Assembly: GCA_902594335.1 (NCBI GenBank)
Contig: CACJLY010000003.1
Coordinates: 1 to 64,000 of the forward strand
Length of the DNA: 64,000 nt
Origin: an uncultured Pelagibacteraceae bacterium
GTDB lineage: Bacteria > Pseudomonadota > Alphaproteobacteria > Pelagibacterales > Pelagibacteraceae
Direction: 5' to 3'
Both the position numbers and the translations under genes were made by a program. Under the pieces are notes generated by a model. That model searched no databases and was not told the origin of the DNA. It saw only the letters and a program-made list of their open reading frames with translations. How positions within the stretch are numbered: the stretch's first letter is position 1; each line of letters starts with the position of its first letter. Shown in pieces: positions 18,516 to 28,158 of the stretch.

Positions 18516-18785
18516 ATGCTCTATATATTATGTCCACATTGTGGATCAAGATCACAGAATGAGTTTGCTTATGGTGGAGATGCAACAGTAAAACGACCAG
18601 AGCTTAATAAGGAAATTAGCGACCAAGATTGGGATAATTTCGTTTACTTAAGAAAAAGTCCTAGAGGAAAACATCTAGAGTTATGGCACCATATATCTGG
18701 CTGCAGACAATGGATTAAAGTTGAAAGAGACACATCAACTCATGAAATTTTTAAAACTTATAAAGCAGATGAGATAACTGAATAA
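18516..18785 (+). CDS. soxD: sarcosine oxidase delta subunit
   Basis: An 89-residue zinc-binding subunit that helps connect the alpha subunit in the heterotetramer. The metal ligands expected for the family are visible as C6 and C9 (CPHC), H59 and C63. It starts immediately after the soxB stop and its own stop overlaps the soxA start by one base, so all subunits are probably translated in a coupled way. Confidence 0.95.
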   Translation: MLYILCPHCGSRSQNEFAYGGDATVKRPELNKEISDQDWDNFVYLRKSPRGKHLELWHHISGCRQWIKVERDTSTHEIFKTYKADEITE

Positions 18786-21781
18786 TGTCCCAAGATTTTA
18801 GATTAGATAACATTGGAATGGTAAATAGAAATAAAAAAATTTCTTTTACATTCAATGATAAAAAATATTTTGGTTATGAAGGAGATACTATTGCTTCTGC
18901 GCTAATAGCAAATGGAGTGCACCTTGTTGGGAGAAGCTTTAAGTATCATAGACCAAGAGGTTTTTTTGGAGTTGGTGTTGATGAGCCTTATGCAATTTTA
19001 CAGTTAGAAAGAAATAATGAAAGAGACCCTAATATAAGAGCTACTGAACAGGAGATTTTTGAAGGTCTAGAAGTTAAAAGTGTAAACTGTTGGCCTAGTG
19101 TAAACTTTGATATTGGAGCAATTAATAATTTCTTAAAAATGTTTTTTCCAGCTGGGTTTTATTATAAAACTTTTATGTGGCCACCAAGCTTTTGGTATAA
19201 AATTTATGAACCTTTTATTAGAATGGCAGCAGGTTTTGGAGAAGCATCAATCAAACATGATAAAGAAAGATATGAACACAAATATGAATATTGTGATTTA
19301 TTGATTACTGGATCAGGACCCTCAGGTTTAGCAAGTGCATACGCAGCAGCAAAAAATGGTGCGCGCGTAATTTTAGCTGAAGATAAACCAAGATACGGGG
19401 GAAGCCTATTAACTAGTGATGTAAATATTGGTAACCAAACTGGTGTTGAATGGTCAGAGAAAATAATTACAGAATTAAAGTCAATGTCTAATGTAATTGT
19501 AAAAAATAGATCACAGGTATTTGGTTATTATGATCATAACATGCTGGTAATGTCGGAACGAATAGGTGACCACTTACCTAAAACCCAAAAATATTTACCA
19601 AAACAACGTTTGTGGTACATAAGAGCAAAAGAAGTTTTGATTTCATCAGGTTCCATCGAAAGGCCGTTAGTATTTGGTAACAACGATACCCCAGGCGTAA
19701 TGTTATCTTCAGCAGCTAAAGAATACATGAAGGTCTATGGAGTTTTAGTTGGGAAAAAACCATTGATATTTACGAATAATGACAGCGGATATGAAACCGC
19801 TATAGAGTTCAAAAAAAATGGTGTTAATCCATTAATTTTAGATACTAGAAAAGAACCATCTTCAGACATTATTAATGAAGCAAAAAACTTAGGAATTGAA
19901 ATTAAGTTTTCCTATGTAGTAGTGGCTGCTAAGGGATACAAAAAAGTCAAATCAGCAGATATTGCAAAAATATCTGATAATAAAAAAGATTTATCAAATA
20001 TAGAAAATATTGAATGTGATTGTATTTGTGTTTCAGGGTTTTGGACGCCATCAATTCACTTAGCATCCCAATCTGGAAATAAATCTGAATTTAATGAAAA
20101 GATAGATGCATTCATTCCAAAAAAATCTAAACAGAAAGAAAATACTATTGGTTCAGCAAACGGTAAATTTACTTTAGAAGAAACCATTAATGAAGCATTT
20201 GATAAAGGATACGAAGTTTCAAACAAAATAACAGAAAATAATAATAAAGTTTCTATTCCAACTGTAGTTGAAAAAAAATCTACAGATCATGACAAGTTTT
20301 GGTGTGTTCCATTACCAAAAGGTAAATCATATAAAAGATTTTTAGATTTTCAAAACGATGTGGCTGTAACAGACATTGAGTTGGCATTAAGAGAAGGTTT
20401 TAGATCAATCGAACATGTAAAAAGATATACTACTCTTGGAATGGCAACAGATCAAGGGAAGACAAGTAATCTTAATGGTTTACAATTAGTTTCAGACATT
20501 GAAAATAAAGTTGTACCACAAGTTGGCCATACAACATTTAGGCCACCTTATACACCTGTTTCAATAGGAGCAATTGTGGGAAGAGAAGTTGGCAAACATT
20601 CTAAGCCAACAAGAAAATCGCCAATGCACGAATGGCATGAAAAAAATAACGCAGTATTTGTTGATGCTGGAGTTTGGTTAAGACCAAGATATTACAAGCA
20701 AGGAAATGAAACATTATTTGAAGCTTCAAAAAGAGAAGCAAAAAATGTAAGAAAAAATGTAGGTGTATGTGATGTAACTACTTTAGGAAAAATAGATGTT
20801 AAAGGTCCCGATGCTGCAGAATTTTTAAATAGAGTTTATACTAATGCATGGCTTAAGCTACCAGTTGGTAAAGCAAGATATGGAGTGATGCTAAGAGAAG
20901 ATGGAATTGTAATGGATGATGGAACAACAACAAGAATTTCTGAAAATCATTACCACATGACAACTACAACAGCTCAGGCAGCCAATGTCCTATCTCATTT
21001 AGAATATTATTTGCAGCTAGTTTGGCCAGAATTAAATGTGAATGTAGTTTCAACAACAGAGCAGTGGGCTGGTGCTGCAATAGCAGGCCCAAATTCAAGA
21101 GCATTACTAATGAAATTATTTCCAAATACTGATGTATCTAATGAAGCTCTAACATTTATGGGTTACAAAGAGGCTGATTTATTTGGCATTCCTGGAAAGA
21201 TTTATAGAATTTCATTTTCAGGAGAGCTTGCTTATGAAGTTAATGTGGAGTCAGACTATGGTAATTTCATGTGGGAAAAAATTATCGAAGTTGGTAAAGA
21301 ATTTCAAATACAGCCATATGGAACTGAGGCCCTATCTACTTTAAGGATAGAAATGGGTCACGTTGCTGGCTCTGAGCTTGATGGGAGAACAATTCCTCAT
21401 GATGCATCGCTTGAAGGTTTAGTCAGTAAGAAAAAAGACTTTATTGGCAAAAGGTCTTTAAGCAGATCAGCTTTCATAAAGCCGGATAGAGAAAAAATAG
21501 TAGGTGTTGTTCCATTAGACAAAACAACAAGTATTCCTGAAGGTTCATATATTGTTAAAGACCCTAAAGCAAAACTTCCAAACCCTAAATTAGGTCATGT
21601 CTCAGCATCATGTTGGAGTGTTGAGTATGATAATCCATTCTCGCTTGCGATAATTAAAGATGGAAAAAATATGATAGGACAAAAGCTATTTGCTATGTCA
21701 CCTTTAAAAAATAAGACTATTCCTGTGGAAATTGTTTCATCTCATTATGTTGATCCTGAAGGAAAGAGAGTAAGGACATGA
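18785..21781 (+). CDS. soxA: sarcosine oxidase alpha subunit
   Basis: A 998-residue subunit with three visible parts. An N-terminal ferredoxin-like region (about 10-100, with GDTIASALIANGV) has lost the iron-sulfur cysteines, as in the family. A central NAD/FAD-binding region follows (LLITGSGPSGLASAYAAA near residue 175). The C-terminal half is a GcvT-like folate-binding domain (from about 620), where the oxidised methyl group is transferred to THF. Its 3' end overlaps soxG as ATGA. Confidence 0.95.
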   Translation: MSQDFRLDNIGMVNRNKKISFTFNDKKYFGYEGDTIASALIANGVHLVGRSFKYHRPRGFFGVGVDEPYAILQLERNNERDPNIRATEQEIFEGLEVKSVNCWPSVNFDIGAINNFLKMFFPAGFYYKTFMWPPSFWYKIYEPFIRMAAGFGEASIKHDKERYEHKYEYCDLLITGSGPSGLASAYAAAKNGARVILAEDKPRYGGSLLTSDVNIGNQTGVEWSEKIITELKSMSNVIVKNRSQVFGYYDHNMLVMSERIGDHLPKTQKYLPKQRLWYIRAKEVLISSGSIERPLVFGNNDTPGVMLSSAAKEYMKVYGVLVGKKPLIFTNNDSGYETAIEFKKNGVNPLILDTRKEPSSDIINEAKNLGIEIKFSYVVVAAKGYKKVKSADIAKISDNKKDLSNIENIECDCICVSGFWTPSIHLASQSGNKSEFNEKIDAFIPKKSKQKENTIGSANGKFTLEETINEAFDKGYEVSNKITENNNKVSIPTVVEKKSTDHDKFWCVPLPKGKSYKRFLDFQNDVAVTDIELALREGFRSIEHVKRYTTLGMATDQGKTSNLNGLQLVSDIENKVVPQVGHTTFRPPYTPVSIGAIVGREVGKHSKPTRKSPMHEWHEKNNAVFVDAGVWLRPRYYKQGNETLFEASKREAKNVRKNVGVCDVTTLGKIDVKGPDAAEFLNRVYTNAWLKLPVGKARYGVMLREDGIVMDDGTTTRISENHYHMTTTTAQAANVLSHLEYYLQLVWPELNVNVVSTTEQWAGAAIAGPNSRALLMKLFPNTDVSNEALTFMGYKEADLFGIPGKIYRISFSGELAYEVNVESDYGNFMWEKIIEVGKEFQIQPYGTEALSTLRIEMGHVAGSELDGRTIPHDASLEGLVSKKKDFIGKRSLSRSAFIKPDREKIVGVVPLDKTTSIPEGSYIVKDPKAKLPNPKLGHVSASCWSVEYDNPFSLAIIKDGKNMIGQKLFAMSPLKNKTIPVEIVSSHYVDPEGKRVRT

Positions 21782-22365
21782 AAATGATTTCTGCATTACA
21801 AAATGTCCATGTCGAAGGGTCATTTGGAAACTTTGAAAATAAATCTGAAAATGAATTATTAAAAATTAAAGAATTAAAAAATTTATTAATCGTTCAAATA
21901 GTTCAGTATAAAAATTCTTCAATTAAAATTGACGATATAAATTTTAACAAGTTAAAATTTGTAAATCAGGCACAAAAAGTAGTTTCAAATGAAAATATAA
22001 GAGTTTTGTGGAATTCACCAAATAATTGGCTTTTAGTTTCTAATAAAAAAGAATTGTTAAAAGAAATTTACAGCACTTTTAATGAAAATGATTTTGCTGT
22101 TACAGACCTTTCTCATTCAAAAGCAACAATCGAATTAGAAGGACCATACGTAAAAGAAGTTTTAAAAAAAGGATGTCCTTTTAATTTTAACATTTTAACA
22201 AAAAATATGAGTATTAACTCAGCTTATAATGGAATTTCTTTTATAGTTGATATGGTTGAAAATGAACCAGAAAAAGCAAGAATTTTTTCTCTAAGGAGTT
22301 TTGGAGAATCTCTATACCATTCTATCACTGATGCTTCATTAGAATTTGGCTATAAGTGTAATTAG
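21778..22365 (+). CDS. soxG: sarcosine oxidase gamma subunit
   Basis: A 195-residue protein recognised by operon position and by the C-terminal stretch typical of SoxG (SLRSFGESLYHSITDASLEFGYK). It packs near the folate site of the alpha subunit. The start at 21778 overlaps the soxA stop by four bases; an alternative ATG lies two codons later at 21784. It is convergent with the BT1 transporter gene three bases downstream. Confidence 0.88.
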   Translation: MKMISALQNVHVEGSFGNFENKSENELLKIKELKNLLIVQIVQYKNSSIKIDDINFNKLKFVNQAQKVVSNENIRVLWNSPNNWLLVSNKKELLKEIYSTFNENDFAVTDLSHSKATIELEGPYVKEVLKKGCPFNFNILTKNMSINSAYNGISFIVDMVENEPEKARIFSLRSFGESLYHSITDASLEFGYKCN

Positions 22366-22368
22366 TAA

Positions 22369-23982
22369 TTATTCCTCAGTTTTAAATCTAGATTTCTGAA
22401 TAAATAAAACAAATAGCACTGGTATAATTAAAGTAATAATTGTAATTGTAATTAATAACAATCCAAGCTCAGAATAGTCTGCTGTAGTTAAAATTGCGTT
22501 TGTAACCTTATCTTTTACTTCTCTTGTAATTGTAAAAATTTCATTGAGATATTTTGTTAATAAAGCACTTGCTGACAAAGCTAAATTAGTGAATGAGGCA
22601 AAAACCGCAAAAAAAGTTGCTTTTAAATGCGAAGGAGCATTCTTAGCAATCCAAGCCAAAAGTGGAATCATAGATATTTGACCCAATGGAGATTCCAATG
22701 CTGTATTAATTATTGCTATAAATTTTGCATCAACAATTCCATTTGTTAACGAAGAAGTCCAGTTATGAAATCCATAATACATTCCAACACTTGGCAAAAA
22801 TAATATTGATCCAGCAATTGATAAAATTACGATTATTTTAGCAATAGAATTTTTTGCCATAAATGGTCTAAGCATTATTATTCCAACTAATGTTAGGACA
22901 GATGCTAGTAAAGACAGTATTGAAAAAAATTGTTCATTAAATTGTAGTTCATCAATTTCAAACCAAGATAAGCCTGGGCCAGGTCCAGGCATGGCTCTAA
23001 ATATAAAAATAATTATAGCAGTTCCAACTATAGTAAATCTTAACTTTTCAGGTAACTCTTTAATAAGTTTGTTCATAAGAAATAAAATGATTAACATAGA
23101 ACCTAAAAAAACAATTTCTTGTGCAAAAGGTAATCCCAATGAACCGACACTCAATGTGAAAATTACAAAAATTAAACTACCACCAAGTATCCACCAATTA
23201 ACTTTTGTTTGCTCATGATTAAAATTATCTTCCTCACCTGATAGACCTTGTCTAATTAAAATGTTTTTCTTTTTATTTTTTAAATAAGCAGCAAAAATAA
23301 CACCTAAAATTGAAACCATTGGTATTATTAATGCATAAAGATATATGGATCCGTATAATTGTATTTTTTCAGTCTGTTCAAGATCATCTACCCCCTTAAA
23401 TAATATCACATTGGCAAGAGCAACCAATACTGTCCCACCTATAATTGCAAATCTTCCAAGTGTTTGCATCGTCGTATGCATAATTTTAATTTGATCTGCT
23501 GTAAATTTTTCTCCGTTCTCATTTATTAAGGGTACAGCTTCGACTGTCATTGCGTCAGCAACAACATCTTGAACTACATATCCAATAGGAGCTAAAAGAA
23601 CACTTATTACAAACCAAGTTTCAACTTTTAAATAAGATGACATTTGTTCTGTATGAATTATTAGTCCGTACATTATTAATAAACTTACACCAATTAATGA
23701 GGCACCGACGTAAACCATGTAATTCTTCTTATTCCATATTAAATCTACCAAATGCCCTAGCGGCATTTTTAAAGCCCAAGGTATTCCTGCCCAGAAACCT
23801 AATCCTGCAAGAAATGCTGCAGATAAATTTAAGTAATCTTTTACAAAGAAAGTACCTACTATTCCTGTAAGTCCAGATATACCTGCTGCAACATAAATCA
23901 TTAACGGAGGTAAATAAGACAATTTAAATTGTCTACCTAAATCAAAAAGTGTTGAGTCTATAAATTGAATGATTTTGTCCAT
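22369..23982 (-). CDS. BT1-family (folate/biopterin-type) membrane transporter
   Basis: A 537-residue polytopic membrane protein with about 12 hydrophobic segments. The signature DVVADAMTVE (residues 139-148) closely matches the D-V-V-x-D-A-x-V-E motif of BT1 transporters. These import folates or pteridines in trypanosomatids, plants and cyanobacteria. Its position beside sarcosine oxidase and fhs, both THF-dependent, supports a folate-related substrate, but transport of another solute is possible. An unknown 146-residue protein gene lies six bases upstream and is probably co-transcribed. Confidence 0.72.
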   Translation of the reverse strand: MDKIIQFIDSTLFDLGRQFKLSYLPPLMIYVAAGISGLTGIVGTFFVKDYLNLSAAFLAGLGFWAGIPWALKMPLGHLVDLIWNKKNYMVYVGASLIGVSLLIMYGLIIHTEQMSSYLKVETWFVISVLLAPIGYVVQDVVADAMTVEAVPLINENGEKFTADQIKIMHTTMQTLGRFAIIGGTVLVALANVILFKGVDDLEQTEKIQLYGSIYLYALIIPMVSILGVIFAAYLKNKKKNILIRQGLSGEEDNFNHEQTKVNWWILGGSLIFVIFTLSVGSLGLPFAQEIVFLGSMLIILFLMNKLIKELPEKLRFTIVGTAIIIFIFRAMPGPGPGLSWFEIDELQFNEQFFSILSLLASVLTLVGIIMLRPFMAKNSIAKIIVILSIAGSILFLPSVGMYYGFHNWTSSLTNGIVDAKFIAIINTALESPLGQISMIPLLAWIAKNAPSHLKATFFAVFASFTNLALSASALLTKYLNEIFTITREVKDKVTNAILTTADYSELGLLLITITIITLIIPVLFVLFIQKSRFKTEE

Positions 23983-23988
23983 TTGTTC

Positions 23989-24429
23989 TTAATCTAAAAG
24001 GTTTAATTTAATTAAACTATTATTTTTTGTTTCTTTGCACCACAATTCATAACTTTCGCACACTCTCCACAAATGATTTGTGGCTCTTTGTGATATTTCC
24101 AAGGGAAAATGACTTTTTGCATAGTACAAATCAGGAAATTTAATCAATTGTTTAATCATTGCTTCTTTTTGTAAATTCAAAAGCCTTAAAACCTCTTTAG
24201 AAATTTTTTCTCCTGAGGTCTCATCAACAAAATCGTTTTCTTTTAGTTTCTCAAACCATTCATCATGAAATTTACCACTACTTACTTTTTCATACAATTT
24301 TGAACCAATAAATCTTTCAATTGCATCTAAATTGGAAATATCAATATTTTGTTTTTTAATTTGAAATATTTCTAAATAGATTGCCTCAGCAACATAAAGT
24401 ATGTAGGGTTTTTTATTTTCTTCTACCAT
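23989..24429 (-). CDS. hypothetical protein, 146 aa
   Basis: A mostly helical, charged, soluble 146-residue protein without signal peptide or metal motif. It lies between a GNAT acetyltransferase gene (4 bases upstream) and the BT1 transporter gene (6 bases downstream) on the minus strand, so the three probably form one transcript. I do not recognise the family and assign no function. Confidence 0.65.
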   Translation of the reverse strand: MVEENKKPYILYVAEAIYLEIFQIKKQNIDISNLDAIERFIGSKLYEKVSSGKFHDEWFEKLKENDFVDETSGEKISKEVLRLLNLQKEAMIKQLIKFPDLYYAKSHFPLEISQRATNHLWRVCESYELWCKETKNNSLIKLNLLD

Positions 24430-24433
24430 AAAA

Positions 24434-24904
24434 TTATAAATCTAAAGTGTAATAACAAGAATTAGGGTCCTCTTTATAGTGAGCAAATGGTTTACACTTA
24501 CTAAATTTAAAATGTTCAAAAAGTTTTCTGGCAGGCAAAAAGAATTTTCCAGATCCTGTTTCAATACTAAGCTTTTTTATACCTAATTTTTTTGCCTGAA
24601 TAATTAAATGCGAGATTATTTTATTACCGATACCTCTATTTCTAAAATCATCAGATACTCTAATAGATTTAAATTCTCCATGATTTTGTCCAATAAACTT
24701 TAAGGCTCCACAACCAATTAAATGATTATTATTCCACAAGCTCCAAAATTTTATACTCGGATCTTTAAGCCCAGGGATATCTAAAACATGAGTGCTACCT
24801 TTGGAAGAAACAGATCTTAATTCAATAAAGTGTTTTATTAAAAGATGATTTACCTTTGGGTGGTCAAAGTTATTTTCTATTGATTTAATCATTAGCATGA
24901 ACAT
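24434..24904 (-). CDS. GNAT-family N-acetyltransferase
   Basis: A 156-residue acetyltransferase with the acetyl-CoA pyrophosphate-binding motif RNRGIG within the segment RVSDDFRNRGIGNKIISHL (about residues 75-93) and the preceding core strand 'GCGALKFIGQNHGEFKSI'. Three ATG codons lie within the first five codons, so the exact start is uncertain. Homologues of this compact type are often annotated as PhnO- or ElaA-like, but the acceptor cannot be inferred. It is divergent from the SRAP gene, 36 bases away. Confidence 0.85.
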   Translation of the reverse strand: MFMLMIKSIENNFDHPKVNHLLIKHFIELRSVSSKGSTHVLDIPGLKDPSIKFWSLWNNNHLIGCGALKFIGQNHGEFKSIRVSDDFRNRGIGNKIISHLIIQAKKLGIKKLSIETGSGKFFLPARKLFEHFKFSKCKPFAHYKEDPNSCYYTLDL

Positions 24905-24940
24905 ATAATCTAAAAAAAAATTAAACCAATACGAAAAAAT

Positions 24941-25561
24941 ATGTGTGGAAGATACGTCATCACCAATGCTGTTTCAAAAACAAGTAAAATCGTTAAAACT
25001 GCAATTAAAGTAGAAGACTCAGAAAATTATAATGCACATCCTTATCAAAATCTTCCTGTAATAAAGAAGTATAACAATGGAAATACTCTTGAAAATTTAA
25101 AGTGGGGAATTGTACCTAGTTGGGCTAAAAAAAAAGACTTTAAACCACTAATTAATGCAAGATTAGAAACGATTGATGAAAAAGTCTCTTTTAAAAAGTT
25201 AATAAAGCTTCAAAGATGTGTTGCTGTGGCCGACGGATTTTATGAATGGAAGAGAATAGAAAAAGAGAAGACGCCTTATTACTTTTTAAGAGAAGATAAA
25301 AAACTTATTTATATTGCTGGTATTTTTGAAGAAGATCAATTTTGTATGATTACTGAAGAAGCAAGTTCAAATGTAACAGAAATTCATCACAGACAGCCAG
25401 TTATCTTAAATGAAAGTGATGTTAATAAATATTTGAATATTGAAATTTCAGGTTCAAATTATTTAAAAAACTCAGCAAAATCAAAACTTTCTTTTTATGA
25501 AATTTCTAAGGATGTAAATAAGCCAACAAATAACAATATTTCTTTAATACAACCTATATAA
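24941..25561 (+). CDS. yedK: SRAP/YedK-type abasic-site DNA-protein crosslinking protein
   Basis: SOS-response-associated peptidase family (bacterial YedK, human HMCES), which shields abasic sites in single-stranded DNA by covalent attachment through Cys2. The 206-residue protein starts MCGRY, giving the required C2 after Met removal. The remaining active-site residues are visible as N72 (INARLE), E102 (GFYEW) and H149 (EIHHRQPV). It is a single-gene unit between divergent and convergent neighbours. Confidence 0.93.
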   Translation: MCGRYVITNAVSKTSKIVKTAIKVEDSENYNAHPYQNLPVIKKYNNGNTLENLKWGIVPSWAKKKDFKPLINARLETIDEKVSFKKLIKLQRCVAVADGFYEWKRIEKEKTPYYFLREDKKLIYIAGIFEEDQFCMITEEASSNVTEIHHRQPVILNESDVNKYLNIEISGSNYLKNSAKSKLSFYEISKDVNKPTNNNISLIQPI

Positions 25562-25563
25562 AA

Positions 25564-26607
25564 TTATTTTTCAATTATTGTTAGATGTCCCATTTTTCTT
25601 TTCGCTTTTATTTGTTTTTTTAAATAGTCATAAAAAAACTCATTCTCTTTAAAAGTTTTATTTCTATAAATTGTTATGTCATCACCGATTAGATTAATCA
25701 TTTGAGCATTATATATTTTTTTAGTGTCAATTTTTTTTAAACCGCAAACAGCTCTTATATGATTTTCAAATTGACTGACATTGTGTGAGTTTATTGTTAG
25801 ATGACCAGAATTATGAACCCTAGGTGCAATTTCATTAACATATAAGTTTTCATTTTTATCAATAAAAAACTCAACGCATAAGATTCCGATATAATCTAGT
25901 TCTTCAGCAATTTGTTTTGCCCAATCTTTGGATTTTCCTTTTATGGAATCTGAAATTTCAGCAGGAATTTTTGAATGTTTCAAAATTTGATCTTCATGAA
26001 CATTCTCAATTGGTTCATATATTTCATATTTTTGATTACCAAATCTACATATGACAATTGAAATTTCTTTTTTAAGATTAATGAACTTTTCTAAAATATA
26101 TTCTTTAGTAAAATCAATACCTTCATTTATATCGCTTAAACTATTTAATTTATATTGACCTTTGCCATCATATCCAAGAGTAGTAGTTTTAAGCAATCCA
26201 GGCAAAAGGTTTTCATTATCTTTTATTTCATCCTTATTTTTAATTAATCCATAGTTGGTTGTTCTAATATTGTTATTATTTAAAAAATCTTTTTCAGTTA
26301 TTCTATTTTGGATTAAATTATTTATTTCTGGTTTTGGTAAAACACTCTTTGATTTATTTATTTCATTTAATATATCAAAGGGAATATTTTCAAATTCATA
26401 GGTTACTAAATCAACGCTATCAATAAATTCTGTTATAATTTTAGAATCATCATAGTCTCCATATATGAACTTATTTGTAAAATTTTTAGCAGGTGCATCT
26501 GGATCATCACTAAGTACTACAGTTTTTATATCTACCTTTTTAGCAGCTTCAGAAAGCATACTACCTAGCTGACCACCTCCAATTATTCCTAAAACTGGCT
26601 GGTTCAT
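25564..26607 (-). CDS. purK: N5-carboxyaminoimidazole ribonucleotide synthase
   Basis: ATP-grasp enzyme that carboxylates AIR to N5-CAIR in purine synthesis. The 347-residue protein has the N-terminal GIIGGGQLGSML segment, the GYDGKGQYK ATP-grasp motif near residue 148 and the catalytic C-terminal segment with VNEIAPRVHNSGH (about 263-275). It begins directly after the purE stop, so the two are co-translated. Confidence 0.95.
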   Translation of the reverse strand: MNQPVLGIIGGGQLGSMLSEAAKKVDIKTVVLSDDPDAPAKNFTNKFIYGDYDDSKIITEFIDSVDLVTYEFENIPFDILNEINKSKSVLPKPEINNLIQNRITEKDFLNNNNIRTTNYGLIKNKDEIKDNENLLPGLLKTTTLGYDGKGQYKLNSLSDINEGIDFTKEYILEKFINLKKEISIVICRFGNQKYEIYEPIENVHEDQILKHSKIPAEISDSIKGKSKDWAKQIAEELDYIGILCVEFFIDKNENLYVNEIAPRVHNSGHLTINSHNVSQFENHIRAVCGLKKIDTKKIYNAQMINLIGDDITIYRNKTFKENEFFYDYLKKQIKAKRKMGHLTIIEK

Positions 26608-27102
26608 TTATTTTGGTTTTTTTTTAACAGATTTTGATTGTTTAGATCGCCATTTGTTCAGATTATTTTTAACACTCACATCAAAGGTAGAGATAATTGA
26701 TGCTGCATATAAAGCTGCATTTATAGCTCCATCTGTACCTATTGCTACAGTTCCAACTGGTATACCTTTTGGCATTTGAGCAATCGATAATAAACTATCT
26801 AGACCTTTTAGCTTTTTACTTTCTATTGGCACTCCTATTACTGGAATTCTTGTTAGAGATGCAATCATTCCTGGTAGATGGGCCGATCCTCCGGCTCCAG
26901 CAATTATCACAGAAATATTATTATTTTCAGCAGATTTTGCATATTTAAACATTCTTTCTGGAGTTCTGTGAGCTGAAACTATATTTGTTTCGTAATTAAT
27001 TTTAAGCAATTTTAGAATTTTTTCGCAAAATTTCATGGTTGAGTAATCAGAATTACTACCCATAACTATTGATACCTTGTGACTATATTTTTTGTTTTTC
27101 AT
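26608..27102 (-). CDS. purE: N5-carboxyaminoimidazole ribonucleotide mutase
   Basis: Converts N5-CAIR to CAIR in purine synthesis. The 164-residue protein shows the class I signature [12 protein letters not shown] near the N-terminus, SAHRTPERM with the catalytic His, and the glycine-rich [11 protein letters not shown] loop. It is the first gene of a purEK pair and is divergent from the M19 dipeptidase gene across a short AT-rich region that must hold both promoters. Confidence 0.95.
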   Translation of the reverse strand: MKNKKYSHKVSIVMGSNSDYSTMKFCEKILKLLKINYETNIVSAHRTPERMFKYAKSAENNNISVIIAGAGGSAHLPGMIASLTRIPVIGVPIESKKLKGLDSLLSIAQMPKGIPVGTVAIGTDGAINAALYAASIISTFDVSVKNNLNKWRSKQSKSVKKKPK

Positions 27103-27189
27103 GATACAAATTTGAATTAGTATAGATTAGCATATTCTTTAAATTTAAACTAGTCGACAAATTATATTATACTTATATTGTCTTTAAAT

Positions 27190-28158
27190 ATGAACTATCG
27201 AATTGATAATCTTCAATATTGTAACTGGTCTAGAGATATTTTTCTCATCAATAGGGAAGCTGGATTAAATGCAGTACACGTTACTCTAGTATATCACGAA
27301 GATTATGATGAATTCTTACAAAGAGTTAAAAAGTGGGATAGATTTTTTGAAGAAAATTCAGATTTAATTTTTTTGGGAAAAACATTCGAAGATATTACAA
27401 AAGCACAATCTGATAACAAAACAGCAATTTTTTTTGGTTTTCAAAATTGTTCCCCAATCGAGGATGATATAAATTTAATAGAAAAAGTTCATGAGCATGG
27501 TTGTAGATTTATGCAACTTACATACAATAACCAATCTCTTCTAGCCACAGGATGTTATGAAAAAAATGATTCTGGTGTCACAAATTTTGGAAGACAAGCA
27601 ATTAAAGAGATGAATAGGGTGGGAATAGTTGTAGACATGTCCCATTCAGCAGAAAAAAGCACTTTAGATGCGATCGAAATAAGTGAAAAACCAATTGCAA
27701 TTACCCATGCTAATCCTTCTTTCTGGCATGAGGCTTTAAGAAATAAATCAGATTTTTTATTAAAAAAACTTTCAGAAAGTGGAGGCATCTTAGGTCTCTC
27801 ATTATATTCTCATCATTTAAAAAATGGAACGAATTGTAAATTAGAAAATTTCTGCGAAATGGTTGCTAAAACTGCAGAAATAATGGATGTAAATAATATT
27901 GGTATTGGATCAGATCTATGTTTGAATCAACCTGATAGCGTTGTTGAATGGATGAGGAATGGAACTTGGTCTAAAAGTAAAAATTATGGAGAGGGAAGTA
28001 AAAAAAAACCTGGATTTCCAAAACAACCTGAGTGGTTTTTGGATGCTAGAGGGTTTGATAATTTAGAAAGTGGATTAAAAAAAGTTGGTTTTAATAAGCA
28101 TGAAGTAGAAGGAATTTTAGGAAATAATTGGTTTAATTTTTATAAAGGAATTAATTAA
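27190..28158 (+). CDS. M19 (renal dipeptidase) family protein lacking the usual first metal motif
   Basis: A 322-residue TIM-barrel amidohydrolase-like protein. Three of the M19 metal-site segments are present: VDMSHSAEKS, PIAITHANP and IGIGSDLC. The expected N-terminal His-x-Asp zinc ligand motif is not found; that region reads DNLQYCNWS. From memory, M19 relatives with this N-terminus occur beside dimethylglycine/sarcosine genes in other Proteobacteria. An upstream TTG (27178) is less likely than the ATG at 27190. A one-base overlap couples it to the unknown gene downstream. Classical dipeptidase activity is doubtful. Confidence 0.8.
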   Translation: MNYRIDNLQYCNWSRDIFLINREAGLNAVHVTLVYHEDYDEFLQRVKKWDRFFEENSDLIFLGKTFEDITKAQSDNKTAIFFGFQNCSPIEDDINLIEKVHEHGCRFMQLTYNNQSLLATGCYEKNDSGVTNFGRQAIKEMNRVGIVVDMSHSAEKSTLDAIEISEKPIAITHANPSFWHEALRNKSDFLLKKLSESGGILGLSLYSHHLKNGTNCKLENFCEMVAKTAEIMDVNNIGIGSDLCLNQPDSVVEWMRNGTWSKSKNYGEGSKKKPGFPKQPEWFLDARGFDNLESGLKKVGFNKHEVEGILGNNWFNFYKGIN

